Of a stretch of DNA of 64,000 nucleotides, positions 40,365 to 51,076 are shown piece by piece (within the stretch, counting starts at the first letter, position 1; every line of letters starts with the position of its first letter). A program made the position numbers and the translations under genes. The notes beneath the pieces were generated by a model, which searched no databases, was not told the origin of the DNA, and saw only the letters and a list, made by a program, of their open reading frames with translations. Source of the stretch: Pseudonocardia sp. EC080619-01 (lineage in GTDB: Bacteria > Actinomycetota > Actinomycetes > Mycobacteriales > Pseudonocardiaceae); assembly GCF_001420995.1 (NCBI RefSeq), contig NZ_CP012184.1, positions 4,882,501 through 4,946,500 of the forward strand, given 5' to 3'.

Positions 40365-40892
40365 ATGGCCGATCCACGTCCGCTGACGGGGGAGCCGTTG
40401 CCGCTGGACCTGCTCAACACCCGGTGGGTCGAGCACGGCGAGGAACGGGACCTGCTGTCGGACCCCGGCGGCGTGGCCGCCTGGCTCGCCGGGCACGGGT
40501 TCGGCACCCCCGACGGCGAGCGGGCCGGTGCGGCGCTCCGGAGCGCGCGGAGCGTCATGACCGGCCTCCTCGACGACCCGGTGGCCCACGCGGCCGCGTT
40601 CGACGAGCTCCTCGCCCACGGCCGGCTGCGCCGGGGGTACGGCCCGGACGGCGCCGTCACCCGGCCCGAGGTCGACGACGCCGACCTGCTGCCGGCCTGG
40701 ACCGCGGCCGAGGCGCTGCTGCGGCTGCTGGAGACCCGCCCGGACCGGATCCGGCGCTGCGCCCACGACGACTGCGTCCTGCACTTCCTCGACACCACCC
40801 GCAGCGGCACGCGGCGCTGGTGCTCGATGACGTCGTGCGGCAACCGGACCAAGGCGAACCGCCACTACGCGCGGAGCCGCGGCGCCACGTGA
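40365..40892 (+). CDS. CGNR zinc finger (ABATE domain) regulator
   Basis: A 175-residue protein starting MADPRPLTGEPLPLDLLNTR, a typical start for the ABATE (stress-induced regulator) domain. The C-terminal zinc finger has 'RRCAHDDCVLHFLD' and 'RRWCSMTSCGNRTKANRHYA', giving two Cys pairs with the CGNR signature. Such proteins are thought to be transcription factors for neighbouring metabolic genes. The ATG at 40365 is used in preference to the upstream ATG at 40314, since the domain starts at once and a -10-like TACGCT (40353-40358) lies six bases before it (leaderless). It is divergent from the alpha/beta hydrolase. Confidence 0.9.
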   Translation: MADPRPLTGEPLPLDLLNTRWVEHGEERDLLSDPGGVAAWLAGHGFGTPDGERAGAALRSARSVMTGLLDDPVAHAAAFDELLAHGRLRRGYGPDGAVTRPEVDDADLLPAWTAAEALLRLLETRPDRIRRCAHDDCVLHFLDTTRSGTRRWCSMTSCGNRTKANRHYARSRGAT

Positions 40893-41033
40893 GGCGGTCG
40901 GGGGAATCGGTGACCGTCGGCAGTCTCACACGGGTTGTTGTCACCCATCTGATGTGCGACAACGTCATCCGTTCGATGGCGTTATCACTGTTCGAGCTTG
41001 CGGAGGGTCGGGGGCTCGGTACGGTCCCGCCAC

Positions 41034-42521
41034 ATGCGCACCTCACGTCACTCCCGTCGCCGCCTGCCTGCCATCGGCACAGGCGCGGGCGCCGTGCTCG
41101 TCGCCCTGGCGGTCGTCGCTGCCGGTGACGTGGCGGTGCCGAACACACAGTCCCCGGCCTACCGCGCGGTCGCCGCGGCCCAGGAGGAGCCACCGGGGGG
41201 CGGTGACTCCGACGACGGGGGCGGGTCCGGTACCTCCTCCCCGCAGGACGACAGCTCGGACGACTCGGGCGGCTCCGGCGACTCAGGCAGCTCGGGCGAC
41301 TCAGGCAGCTCGGGCGGCTCCGGCAGCTCGGGCGACTCCGGCGACTCGGGTGGCTCGGGCAGCTCCGACCGGCCCGGCCTCCCCGGCCTCTCCGATCTCA
41401 CCGGAGGGACGATCTCGATCGACGGGACCGACTACCCGAACCCGCTGCAGCTGAGGAACGGTGGCCCGGTCTCCAGTGCGGCGATCTGGGAGAACACCCG
41501 CCGCGAGGAGCTGCTGGCCGACTTCCGCGAGAACGTCTACGGCCAGAGCCTGCCGATGCCGACCGAGCAGACCTTCGACGTGACCCCGACCGACGTCGGC
41601 GACGTGACGCGCAAGATCGTCAAGATCGACATCACCGGGCCGGAGGGGACGGGCAGCTTCGACCTGAAGCTGTTCCTCCCCAAGGGCGAGAGCAAGCCGC
41701 GCGGGACCTTCCTGATGATCGACCACCGCGGCTCGGTGAGCGACGACCCGACCCAGTCGTCGGACTACGCGCCGGTCTCGAAGATCACGAAGGCCGGCTA
41801 CGCCTTCGCCCAGATCGACGCCGAGCAGATCGCTCCCGACGACAGCGACAGCTACCGCAGCAAGATGATCAACCTGTTCCACGACTCCGGGCAGGACCTC
41901 CCCGACGACGCCGGTCGCGCCATCAGCGCCTGGGCGTGGGGCGCCAGCCGGGCCATGGACTACCTCGAGACCGACCCCGACATCGACGCCACGAAGGTCG
42001 CGGTGATCGGCCACTCGCGGGGTGGCAAGGCGTCGCTGTGGGCCGGGGCGCAGGACACGCGCTTCGCCGCCGCCATCACGAACAACTCCGGTTCCACCGG
42101 CGCCAAGCCGGCCCGGCGCGGCGACGGAGGCGTCGGCGGCGAGACCGTGGCACGGGTGAACGAGTCGTTCCCGCACTGGTTCCCGCAGACGTACAAGAAG
42201 TTCAACGACGACGTCGACGCGCTGCCCGTCGACCAGCACCAGCTGCTGGCCCTGGTCGCCCCGCGACGGGTGGTCGTCGGGAGCGCGGCCGACGACTCGA
42301 ACGCCGATCCCGAGGGCGAGTTCCTGTCGTACGTCTCGGCGTCGAAGGTCTACGAGCTGTACGGGCTGGGCGACACCGGCCTCCCGTCCCCGGACTGGAA
42401 GCCGGCCACCGACACCGCGTTCCGCGGTCCGGCGATGAGCTACCACCTCCGTTCCGGCGGGCACGGCCTGCAGGGCGAGGACTGGGACATGTACCTCGAC
42501 GGGAACCTGTTCGTCCGGTGA
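41034..42521 (+). CDS. Secreted CE15-like (glucuronoyl esterase-type) alpha/beta hydrolase
   Basis: A 495-residue protein. A basic, then hydrophobic N-terminus ('RLPAIGTGAGAVLVALAVVA') is a signal peptide. A Ser/Gly/Asp tract of about 75 residues follows (DNA 41190-41370), with repeated 'SGDSGSSGDSGSSGGS'-like units: a flexible linker. The catalytic domain begins near residue 125 with 'GTDYPNPLQLRNGGPVSS'; 'IGHSRGGKASLWAGAQD' near residue 325 is the nucleophile elbow with the GxSRxGK motif of carbohydrate esterase family 15, and 'RSGGHGLQGEDW' near the end gives the His. CE15 enzymes cut ester bonds between lignin and glucuronoxylan. The linker may reach through the cell wall. CE15 membership should be confirmed, since relatives exist. 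Confidence 0.82.
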   Translation: MRTSRHSRRRLPAIGTGAGAVLVALAVVAAGDVAVPNTQSPAYRAVAAAQEEPPGGGDSDDGGGSGTSSPQDDSSDDSGGSGDSGSSGDSGSSGGSGSSGDSGDSGGSGSSDRPGLPGLSDLTGGTISIDGTDYPNPLQLRNGGPVSSAAIWENTRREELLADFRENVYGQSLPMPTEQTFDVTPTDVGDVTRKIVKIDITGPEGTGSFDLKLFLPKGESKPRGTFLMIDHRGSVSDDPTQSSDYAPVSKITKAGYAFAQIDAEQIAPDDSDSYRSKMINLFHDSGQDLPDDAGRAISAWAWGASRAMDYLETDPDIDATKVAVIGHSRGGKASLWAGAQDTRFAAAITNNSGSTGAKPARRGDGGVGGETVARVNESFPHWFPQTYKKFNDDVDALPVDQHQLLALVAPRRVVVGSAADDSNADPEGEFLSYVSASKVYELYGLGDTGLPSPDWKPATDTAFRGPAMSYHLRSGGHGLQGEDWDMYLDGNLFVR

Positions 42522-42530
42522 CCGACGCGG

Positions 42531-43571
42531 TCAGCCCGACGCCACCGCCAGCAGCGCGAGCGGCGCGGGCACCGCGATCAGGACGAGGAGCACGGCGTTG
42601 ACGACCCGGTGCTCCCGCAGGATCGCGACGAACTCGCGCAGCACCGCGCTCGGCCAGTAGTACCCCGCCGTCGGCGCCCCGGCGGCCTGGGCGTCGACGC
42701 CCAGCCTGCGGGCCAGGACGGCGGCCCGGAACACGTGGTAGTCGCTGGTCACGATCAGGCCGGGGCCGGCCGGGTCCGGGTCGCCGCGCACCAGTTCGTC
42801 GCTGAGCCGGAGGTTCTGCTCGGTGGTGCGTGACGCGGTCTCGGCACGCAGCAGCGCGGGGTCCGCGCCGTGGTCGACCGCCCACCGGCGCATCGCCTCG
42901 CCCTCCGCGAGCCGTTCGTCGTCGCCCTTCCCGCCGGACAGGACCAGCATCCGTGCGCCGCGACGGTCGAGCTCGGTCATCCCGGCCCGGATGCGGTCGG
43001 CCAGCAGCGGCGGCACCGCACTGCCGTGCAGGCCGGAACCGAGCACGACCACCCAGTCCGCCGGACGGTCCCGCACCAGCCACCGGTACAGCCGCGCGTA
43101 GCCGAGGAACGCGACGAACTGGAAGGCGAGGAAGTACGCGGCCAGCGCGCACAGGATCCACAGCGCCCGCAGCCAGACCGGCCCGGTGAGCATCACCGGC
43201 ACCGCGACCGCCAGCAGCACGACGATCAGCAGCCCGGCGAGCAGTGACAGCGAGTTCCCGAGGCTCACCCGTTCCCGGCGCAGCATGACCGCCCCGTTGA
43301 GGATCAGGAACACGGCGAACACGAGGGCGAGCAGCGGGGACGTGACGGTGAGCAGCACGATCGTGCCGAGGACCGGGTTGCTGCCGGCGAACCCCAGCGT
43401 CGCGACGGCGTTGCCGAGCAGCACCGCCGCAGCGAGGAGCCAGTAGGCGTTGCTCAGCCGCCGGGGCTCGCGGCGCACCCGCCGCACGACGAACGTGCAG
43501 ACGACGGCCGTGACGACGAGGGGGACGACCAGCACGGCCACGGAGATCAACAGGTTCGTACCACCGGACAC
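42531..43571 (-). CDS. YdcF/SanA-type (DUF218) membrane protein
   Basis: A 346-residue protein. The first 170 residues contain five or so hydrophobic helices ('LLISVAVLVVPLVVTAVV' at the start). Residues about 173-310 are the DUF218 domain: 'DWVVVLGSGLHGSAVPPLLA', 'RMLVLSGGKGDDE', 'RTTEQNLRLSDELV', 'GLIVTSDYHVFRAAVLARRL', and a final helix. YdcF, SanA and ElyC proteins affect envelope integrity in other bacteria; their reaction is not well defined. The GTG at 43571 gives a start just before the first helix. It is convergent with the CE15-like gene, nine bases apart. Confidence 0.88.
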   Translation of the reverse strand: MSGGTNLLISVAVLVVPLVVTAVVCTFVVRRVRREPRRLSNAYWLLAAAVLLGNAVATLGFAGSNPVLGTIVLLTVTSPLLALVFAVFLILNGAVMLRRERVSLGNSLSLLAGLLIVVLLAVAVPVMLTGPVWLRALWILCALAAYFLAFQFVAFLGYARLYRWLVRDRPADWVVVLGSGLHGSAVPPLLADRIRAGMTELDRRGARMLVLSGGKGDDERLAEGEAMRRWAVDHGADPALLRAETASRTTEQNLRLSDELVRGDPDPAGPGLIVTSDYHVFRAAVLARRLGVDAQAAGAPTAGYYWPSAVLREFVAILREHRVVNAVLLVLIAVPAPLALLAVASG

Positions 43572-43635
43572 CGGGCCATCCTGCCCAGCGACGGTGCCAC
43601 CCGATCGAGACCGTCCGGGATGCCAGGATCGGGGC

Positions 43636-44397
43636 ATGCCCCTGAACGTCCACCACTCCGGCGACCCGGACGGCCCGCCCGTCCTCGCGATCCACGGCGT
43701 CACCGGTCACGGCCTGCGGTTCCGCCCGCTGTCCGGCGCGATGCCGGACCTGCGCTGGACCGCCGTCGACGTCCGCGGCCACGGACGTTCCCCGTGGACG
43801 CCGCCGTGGAACCTGGAGCGGCACGTCGCCGACGCGCTGCAGGTGCTCGACGACGAGGGGAGCGGCCGGGCCGTCGTCGTGGGTCACTCGTTCGGCGGCG
43901 CGATCGCGACGCACCTGGCGCGGACGGCGCCGGAGCGGGTGAGCCGGCTGGTGCTCCTCGACCCGGCGATCGGGCTGGACCCGGAGCTCATGCTCGCCAA
44001 CGCCGAGGAGTTCCGCGCCGACGCCTCGTGGGCGACGCCCGACGAGGCCCGCGCGGCCCGGACCGAGACCTGGCCCGGGGTGCCCGCCGAGCGCGTCGAC
44101 GCCGAGATCGAGGCCCATCTCGAACAGCGCGACGGCGCCTGGCGCTGGCGCTACTCGCGGGCGTCGGTCATCGCGGCGTGGGCGGAGATGGCGCGCCCCG
44201 CCGTCGTCCCGCCGGCCGGTCTGCCCACACTGGTCGTGCCGGCGACCGGCGCCGACTTCGTCTCCGACGCCTGGCTCGACGCCTGCCGGGCCGAGCTCGG
44301 CGACGACCTCACGGTCGCCCCGATGGACACCGGGCACATGGTCTACCTGGAACGACCCGCCGAGGTGGTGGAGCTGCTGCGCGGTTTCCTCGGCTGA
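43636..44397 (+). CDS. Alpha/beta fold hydrolase
   Basis: A 253-residue hydrolase. 'PVLAIHGVTGHGLRFRPLSG' is the oxyanion region, 'VVVGHSFGGAIATHLARTAP' near residue 84 the nucleophile elbow with Ser in GHSFGG, 'DAWLDACRAELGDDLTVAPM' near 214 precedes 'DTGHMVYLERP' with the catalytic His. Esterase, lactonase or C-C hydrolase activity is possible. A -10-like CAGGAT (43624-43629) lies six bases before the ATG, so it appears leaderless. The gene runs in the same direction as the following AraC-VOC-UvrA set, but has a separate promoter-like element. Confidence 0.88.
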   Translation: MPLNVHHSGDPDGPPVLAIHGVTGHGLRFRPLSGAMPDLRWTAVDVRGHGRSPWTPPWNLERHVADALQVLDDEGSGRAVVVGHSFGGAIATHLARTAPERVSRLVLLDPAIGLDPELMLANAEEFRADASWATPDEARAARTETWPGVPAERVDAEIEAHLEQRDGAWRWRYSRASVIAAWAEMARPAVVPPAGLPTLVVPATGADFVSDAWLDACRAELGDDLTVAPMDTGHMVYLERPAEVVELLRGFLG

Positions 44398-44427
44398 GGC
44401 GTGCCGGGGCTGTGGCAGGATCGGCGC

Positions 44428-44871
44428 ATGGCCTGCCCGGACGACCAGCGCCTGCGTGACCTCGCCCGGCTGCGCCGCGTCCGGGACCGGATGGACCGCG
44501 AGTACGCCCGCCCGCTCGACGTCGAGGCGCTCGCGCGGGGCGAGCACATGTCGGCCGGGCACCTGTCCCGGGAGTTCCGCCGGGCCTACGGCGAGTCGCC
44601 CTACAGCTACCTGATGACCCGCCGCATCGAGCGGGCGATGGCGTTGCTGCGCCGCGGCGACCTGTCGGTGACGGAGGTCTGCTTCGCGGTCGGCTGCTCG
44701 TCGCTCGGCACGTTCAGCACCCGGTTCACCGAGCTCGTCGGCATGCCGCCGAGCGTGTTCCGCCGCGAGGCCGCCCGCGGGACCGAGGGCATCCCGGCGT
44801 GCGTCGCGAAGCAGGTCTCCAGACCGGTCAGGAATCGAGAAGCCCCGGAGCGCTCGCCCTCCCTAGCGTGA
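44428..44871 (+). CDS. AraC-type helix-turn-helix regulator (single domain)
   Basis: A 147-residue protein made almost entirely of an AraC DNA-binding domain: 'RPLDVEALARGEHMSAGHLS' (about residues 29-48), 'GESPYSYLMTRRIERAMALL' (about 57-76) and 'SVTEVCFAVGCSSLGTFSTR' (about 83-102), with no separate sensor domain. A -10-like CAGGAT lies six bases before the ATG (44416-44421), as for the gene upstream. It is followed within six bases by a VOC-family gene; this AraC-VOC pairing recurs in actinomycetes, where the small regulator probably controls the VOC gene. Confidence 0.9.
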   Translation: MACPDDQRLRDLARLRRVRDRMDREYARPLDVEALARGEHMSAGHLSREFRRAYGESPYSYLMTRRIERAMALLRRGDLSVTEVCFAVGCSSLGTFSTRFTELVGMPPSVFRREAARGTEGIPACVAKQVSRPVRNREAPERSPSLA

Positions 44872-44876
44872 CGTGC

Positions 44877-45290
44877 ATGGACATCAGCATTCACTCCAGC
44901 TTCCTCCCGCACACCGACGCCGAGGCGTCGCTGGCCTTCTACCGCGACGCCCTCGGCTTCGAGGTCCGGCTCGACGTCGGCTACGCCGACATGCGCTGGA
45001 TCACCGTCGGCCCGCCCGACCAGCCCGCCGTGTCGATCGTCCTCGCCCCGCCCGCCGTCGACCCGGGCGTCACCGACGAGGAGCGCAGGGTCGTCACCGA
45101 GATGATGGCCAAGGGCACCTACTCGGCGATCCTGCTCGCCAGTAACGACCTCGAGGCCGCGTTCGACAAGGTCCAGGCGAGCGGGGCCGAGGTCGTCCAG
45201 GAGCCGATCGACCAGCCGTACGGGGTACGTGACTGCGCCTTCCGCGATCCCGCGGGCAACATGGTCCGCATCCAGCAGCGTCCGGCCTGA
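44877..45290 (+). CDS. VOC (glyoxalase/bleomycin resistance) family protein
   Basis: A 137-residue protein with two beta-alpha-beta-beta-beta modules: 'TDAEASLAFYRDALGFEVRL' (about residues 13-32) and 'DLEAAFDKVQASGAEVVQEP' (about 92-111) start them, and 'RDCAFRDPAGNMVRIQQRP' ends the second with a metal-ligand-like region. VOC proteins include glyoxalase I, ring-cleavage dioxygenases and drug-binding resistance proteins. It lies between an AraC regulator and a UvrA-like protein; that context suggests a role in handling a toxic or DNA-damaging compound, but this is inference. TAGCGT (44864-44869) seven bases before the ATG could be its own -10. Confidence 0.9.
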   Translation: MDISIHSSFLPHTDAEASLAFYRDALGFEVRLDVGYADMRWITVGPPDQPAVSIVLAPPAVDPGVTDEERRVVTEMMAKGTYSAILLASNDLEAAFDKVQASGAEVVQEPIDQPYGVRDCAFRDPAGNMVRIQQRPA

Positions 45291-45315
45291 CCGGCCGCAG
45301 GGGGGAACACACACG

Positions 45316-47712
<2,397 letters not shown>

Positions 47713-47747
47713 CGGCGGGCGGGCCGGTGCTCCCGGCCCGCCCGGCC

Positions 47748-48932
47748 TCACCGGCCGGCGGCGACCTCGCCGCGGCGGGGAGCGCGGTAGGTCAGGCTGC
47801 GCAGCCACCCGTCCAGCGGTCCCGGACGTCCGGCCCGCTCCAGCAGGCACGCGAGCACCAGCCCGGTCAGCCACACCCCGACGGCGACGGCCGCGCCGCC
47901 CGCACTGCTCACCGTGGTCCCGAGGCCGAGCACGGCCGGCGCGAGCAGCGCGAACAGCATCGCCTCCTGCAGCACGTAGAACGTCAGCGACCGCTTGCCC
48001 AGTGCGGCCAGCGCCCAGGTCACGAGGCCCTGCCGGTCCTGCAGCGCGTGCCCGGCCAGCCCGAACGCGGCCGTGTAGGCGAGCCCGCCGACGACACCCG
48101 TGAGCACGTGGAGGGTGACGGCGACACCGCCGGCGACGGGACCGGGCTGCCACACACCGGCGCCGATCAGCGCCCCCGGGACTCCCCCGAGCACGGAGAC
48201 GGCGACTCCGGCGACCACGGCGCGACGCAGCTGCGGGCTGTACTCACCGGCCCGTTCCAGCAGCCGTCGCCGGCCCGCCCACATCCCGGCGAGGACGCCG
48301 ACGAGCATCGGCCAGCCGACCAGCTGCAGGAGCGGGAACGCCGGGTAGCCCACGAACCGCACGGCGACACCGGCGAGGTAGCCGCCGTCGTCGGCGGGCG
48401 GGACGAACCCGGTGGATCCCGTCCCCCACACCACCCCGATCCAGAGGACGGGCATCAGCACGAGGTAGACCGCGCCGACCACGACGAGCGTCCGGCCGAG
48501 CGCCCGGTCGGACCGGAAGAGCAGCCCGCCGACCAGGAGCGTCGCGACGCCGTAGAAACCGAGCACGTCCGCACCGCCCAGGACGCTCGCGTGCAGCAGC
48601 CCGAACAGCAGCAGGTACCAGCCGCGGCGGCGCAGGACGCGGCGTGCCCCGGCGTCGGTGGATCCGCGGGCGAGCTGCCGGGCGACGATCGTCGCCAGGC
48701 CGTAGCCGAACAGCGCCCCGAACATCGGGTAGGAACGGTTGTCGACGAGGAGCAGCATGACGGCGTCGACGACGTGGTCGAGGCCCGTCTCGCCGAGCGG
48801 GCGGCTGACGAACCCCGGCGCGCCGCCGACCAGGAGCGGCGGCACGTGCGCGAGTGCGATCAGCAGCAGCATCGAGCCGCGCGCGAGGTCCGGGGCGAGG
48901 CTGCGGGGCGGGGCGGTCACGGGTCCGGTCAC
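47748..48932 (-). CDS. DUF418 domain-containing membrane protein
   Basis: A 394-residue protein with about ten hydrophobic helices. 'DLARGSMLLLIALAHVPPLL' at the start, 'RGWYLLLFGLLHASVLGGAD' near residue 110 and a C-terminal DUF418 domain ('ALAALGKRSLTFYVLQEAML' near 307) with 'LLERAGRPGPLDGWLRSLTY' at the end are standard. DUF418 proteins are distant relatives of membrane acyltransferases of the YeiB type; function is unknown. Two GTG codons (48932, 48917) are possible starts. It is convergent with the UvrA-like gene. Confidence 0.9.
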   Translation of the reverse strand: MTGPVTAPPRSLAPDLARGSMLLLIALAHVPPLLVGGAPGFVSRPLGETGLDHVVDAVMLLLVDNRSYPMFGALFGYGLATIVARQLARGSTDAGARRVLRRRGWYLLLFGLLHASVLGGADVLGFYGVATLLVGGLLFRSDRALGRTLVVVGAVYLVLMPVLWIGVVWGTGSTGFVPPADDGGYLAGVAVRFVGYPAFPLLQLVGWPMLVGVLAGMWAGRRRLLERAGEYSPQLRRAVVAGVAVSVLGGVPGALIGAGVWQPGPVAGGVAVTLHVLTGVVGGLAYTAAFGLAGHALQDRQGLVTWALAALGKRSLTFYVLQEAMLFALLAPAVLGLGTTVSSAGGAAVAVGVWLTGLVLACLLERAGRPGPLDGWLRSLTYRAPRRGEVAAGR

Positions 48933-49008
48933 GGGTCCGATTCAGACACGGCGGACGGACGGCCCGCAGCGGACTTTCGTCGCGCAGGGGACGAACCTTG
49001 GTCGGGGC

Positions 49009-49980
49009 TCAGCCGCCCATCTCCGCCACCGTCTGCAGCAGGCCCTCCCATGCGGTGCGGCTGTCGGCGTCGTCGCGGTGCGCGGAGCGGAACCAGCGCA
49101 GGAACTCGCCGAGATCGGCCAGCAGCCAGCGCACCCGGTACAGCTCGAGCGCGTGCGGGTCCGGCTCGACGCCCGTGATCGCGGTGTAGGCCGAGAGGTC
49201 ACCCGCGACGACGGCGAGGTCCCGCTCCGGGACGCCCAGCCCGACGGTGTCCCAGTCGATCAGCAGGAACCCGTCGTCGCTCCCCAGCAGGTTCCCGGGG
49301 TGCGGTTCACCGTGGGTGACGACGGCGGTCCGCCCGGCGAGGTCCAGCCGGTGGGCGAGCGCGTCGGCATCCGCGAGGTACTCGCGGATCGCACCCGCGT
49401 GCGTGACGACGGCCTGACGGGCGGGCTCGGAGTACGGGCCGCCGGTCCAGGAGACCTCCTGCCCGGCCAGCGCGGCGTCGATCACCGCCCGGTCCGGGAC
49501 GTCGGGGGTGTGCACCGGGGTGCCCGCCGGCGGCGTGGCCGCGTGCAGCCGGGCCAGCAGGGTGAGGACCTCGTCCCGCGCGGCGGGGGAGAGCTCGGTG
49601 TGGAAGTCGTGGCTGCTCGCGTCGACGTGGGCGAACACCGTCAGTGCCCACCGCCCGTCGAGGTCGACGACGAGCTCCTTGTCCGGTGAGGGCTCCGCGG
49701 CGACGACGAACCCCAGGCCGTCCGCGCGCAGGGCGGCCGCCGTCTGCAGGGCCGCCCGGTACCCGTCGAGCGCGGCCTTCGCGGTGGCGCCGCACTGCGG
49801 CTTGTCGGTCAGGTCGGAGAGCTTGACGAACCAGCGCCGCCCGTCGGTGCCGGTCGCCGCCCAGTGGTAGTCGCCGAAACCGACCGCGCGGTAGTGCAGC
49901 TCACGGACGTCGATGCCGTGCCACGAGGACAGCGCGGAACGGACGTCGGCGTCGTCGAAGCCGGCCGGTCGGTACTCCAT
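49009..49980 (-). CDS. Aminoglycoside phosphotransferase-like kinase
   Basis: A 323-residue protein kinase-like fold enzyme. 'GFGDYHWAATGTDGRRWFVK' (about residues 35-54) is the nucleotide loop and Lys, 'VVTHGEPHPGNLLGSDDGFL' near residue 216 the catalytic loop (HGxPHxxN), and 'LIDWDTVGLGVPERDLAVVA' near 236 the metal-binding IDWD segment. It resembles spectinomycin phosphotransferase APH(9) and relatives, but many chromosomal members phosphorylate other small molecules, so resistance is not proven. The ATG at 49980 is the best start; the sequence upstream belongs to a terminator. Confidence 0.88.
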   Translation of the reverse strand: MEYRPAGFDDADVRSALSSWHGIDVRELHYRAVGFGDYHWAATGTDGRRWFVKLSDLTDKPQCGATAKAALDGYRAALQTAAALRADGLGFVVAAEPSPDKELVVDLDGRWALTVFAHVDASSHDFHTELSPAARDEVLTLLARLHAATPPAGTPVHTPDVPDRAVIDAALAGQEVSWTGGPYSEPARQAVVTHAGAIREYLADADALAHRLDLAGRTAVVTHGEPHPGNLLGSDDGFLLIDWDTVGLGVPERDLAVVAGDLSAYTAITGVEPDPHALELYRVRWLLADLGEFLRWFRSAHRDDADSRTAWEGLLQTVAEMGG

Positions 49981-50029
49981 GCGGGGAATATCCCGCGCCG
50001 CGGCGTCGCGGTCGACCCGGAAAGCGGAA

Positions 50030-50062
50030 CGGGGCCCGGGACGCGATGCGTCCCGGGCCCCG
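50030..50062 (-). terminator. Terminator after the small secreted-protein gene
   Basis: A perfect 15-bp stem (CGGGGCCCGGGACGC with GCGTCCCGGGCCCCG) with a three-base loop, 15 bp after the stop of the gene at 50078-50449. Confidence 0.85.
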
Positions 50063-50077
50063 CCGGAGAACCGGGTA

Positions 50078-50449
50078 TCAGCCGACCGAGTCGCCCGAGC
50101 CGGACTGCTGGGCGCAGTTGTCCGACTGGTCGGTGACCGAGTCGCCGCTCTTCGCCTCGCCCGAGCCCAGGATGCCGAGCGCGCCGGTGAGGCCGTTGGC
50201 GGCACCGAGGTCCTCGACCGGGACCTGCACGCCGAGCGCGTTGACCGGCACGTTGTTGTTGCACGCCTGGATCGGCACGTCGACGTTGTTGCCGTTGGCG
50301 ACGCCGCCGAGCAGGCCGTCGGCGCTCTTGTCGATGCCGCTGCCGCCGGAGTCGCCCTCGCCGCCGTCCTCGTCGGCGAAGGCGAGCGGGCTGAGCGCGA
50401 GCAGCGATGCGGCCGACGCGGCCACGACCATTCCAGCCTTCTTCAGCAC
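50078..50449 (-). CDS. Small secreted protein, chaplin-like
   Basis: A 123-residue protein; the GTG at 50449 has AGGAG seven to eight bases upstream. 'LKKAGMVVAASAASLLALSP' then 'LAFADE' is a signal peptide cleaved near Ala25. The mature part is small, acidic and Asn/Gly/Val-rich: 'GVANGNNVDVPIQACNNNVP' then 'VNALGVQVPVEDLG' recalls the chaplin segment with its first Cys, and a second Cys lies near the end ('SDNCAQQSGSGDS'), so one disulphide is possible. Chaplins coat aerial hyphae and spores of streptomycetes; similar small proteins are abundant in Pseudonocardiales. It is a single-gene unit with its own strong terminator, which suggests high expression. Confidence 0.75.
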   Translation of the reverse strand: MLKKAGMVVAASAASLLALSPLAFADEDGGEGDSGGSGIDKSADGLLGGVANGNNVDVPIQACNNNVPVNALGVQVPVEDLGAANGLTGALGILGSGEAKSGDSVTDQSDNCAQQSGSGDSVG

Positions 50450-50696
50450 AGTCAGTCTCCTGTCGAGTCGCGGGCCTGTCGTGTGACCTGCCCGGGCGTG
50501 CCGGTGCTGCGAACGAGGGGGAGCCCGCACCGGCTGATGAAGACCGTATTGCTGCGAAAACTGCGCTGTCGAATTCGGGAATGCCATCGTGTGACGACAT
50601 CACCGAGGGTTTTCGTTATTGCTCCGATGAGGTGGAGACGAAAGATGACGAATTGCACGTACCGCCACGCGGACGGCCGCCGGCCGTGCCCCGGGG

Positions 50697-50948
50697 TCAG
50701 TGCCGCAGCGCGTCCCGGATCTCCCTGAGGATCTCCGTCTGCTCGCGGACGGCTCCGATGAGGACGGTGATCTGGTCGTCGCCGTGCCGCATCTCCTGGT
50801 AAAGCGCGCTGACGGCGTACGCGGTCGCGGCGGTGTGCCCGTCGGTGGCCTCGGCGTAGTCCTTGGCCCGGTCCGCGGACTCCAGCAGCTCCAGGGCGTG
50901 CTCGATGACGTGCTGGCCGCTCTCGCGGTGGCTCTGAGGTTCGGGCAT
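50697..50948 (-). CDS. Hypothetical small helical protein
   Basis: An 83-residue protein starting MPEPQSHRESGQHVIEHALE and ending 'GAVREQTEILREIRDALRH', predicted largely helical with a likely coiled coil in the last 30 residues. No family recognised. Codon bias looks real. It lies 128 bp from the divergent GPP34 gene. The 247 bp between this gene and the secreted-protein gene at 50078-50449 hold that gene's leader and promoter; I see nothing else there. Confidence 0.55.
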   Translation of the reverse strand: MPEPQSHRESGQHVIEHALELLESADRAKDYAEATDGHTAATAYAVSALYQEMRHGDDQITVLIGAVREQTEILREIRDALRH

Positions 50949-51076
50949 GTCCGAATGCTACCCATTCGGGTGATCTGTCGATCGCGACTTCCGTCGCACG
51001 GCCCGCGACCTTCGCCGGGTGCGCGCGTGCCGTCCGGGGGAGCAGGGTCGAACCGGTACGGGGACGAGGGGGACCG

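Noticed and set aside
42202-44562. A minus-strand open frame of 786 codons
   Set aside because: It is antisense or frame-shifted to the CE15-like, YdcF and hydrolase genes, and shows no domain.
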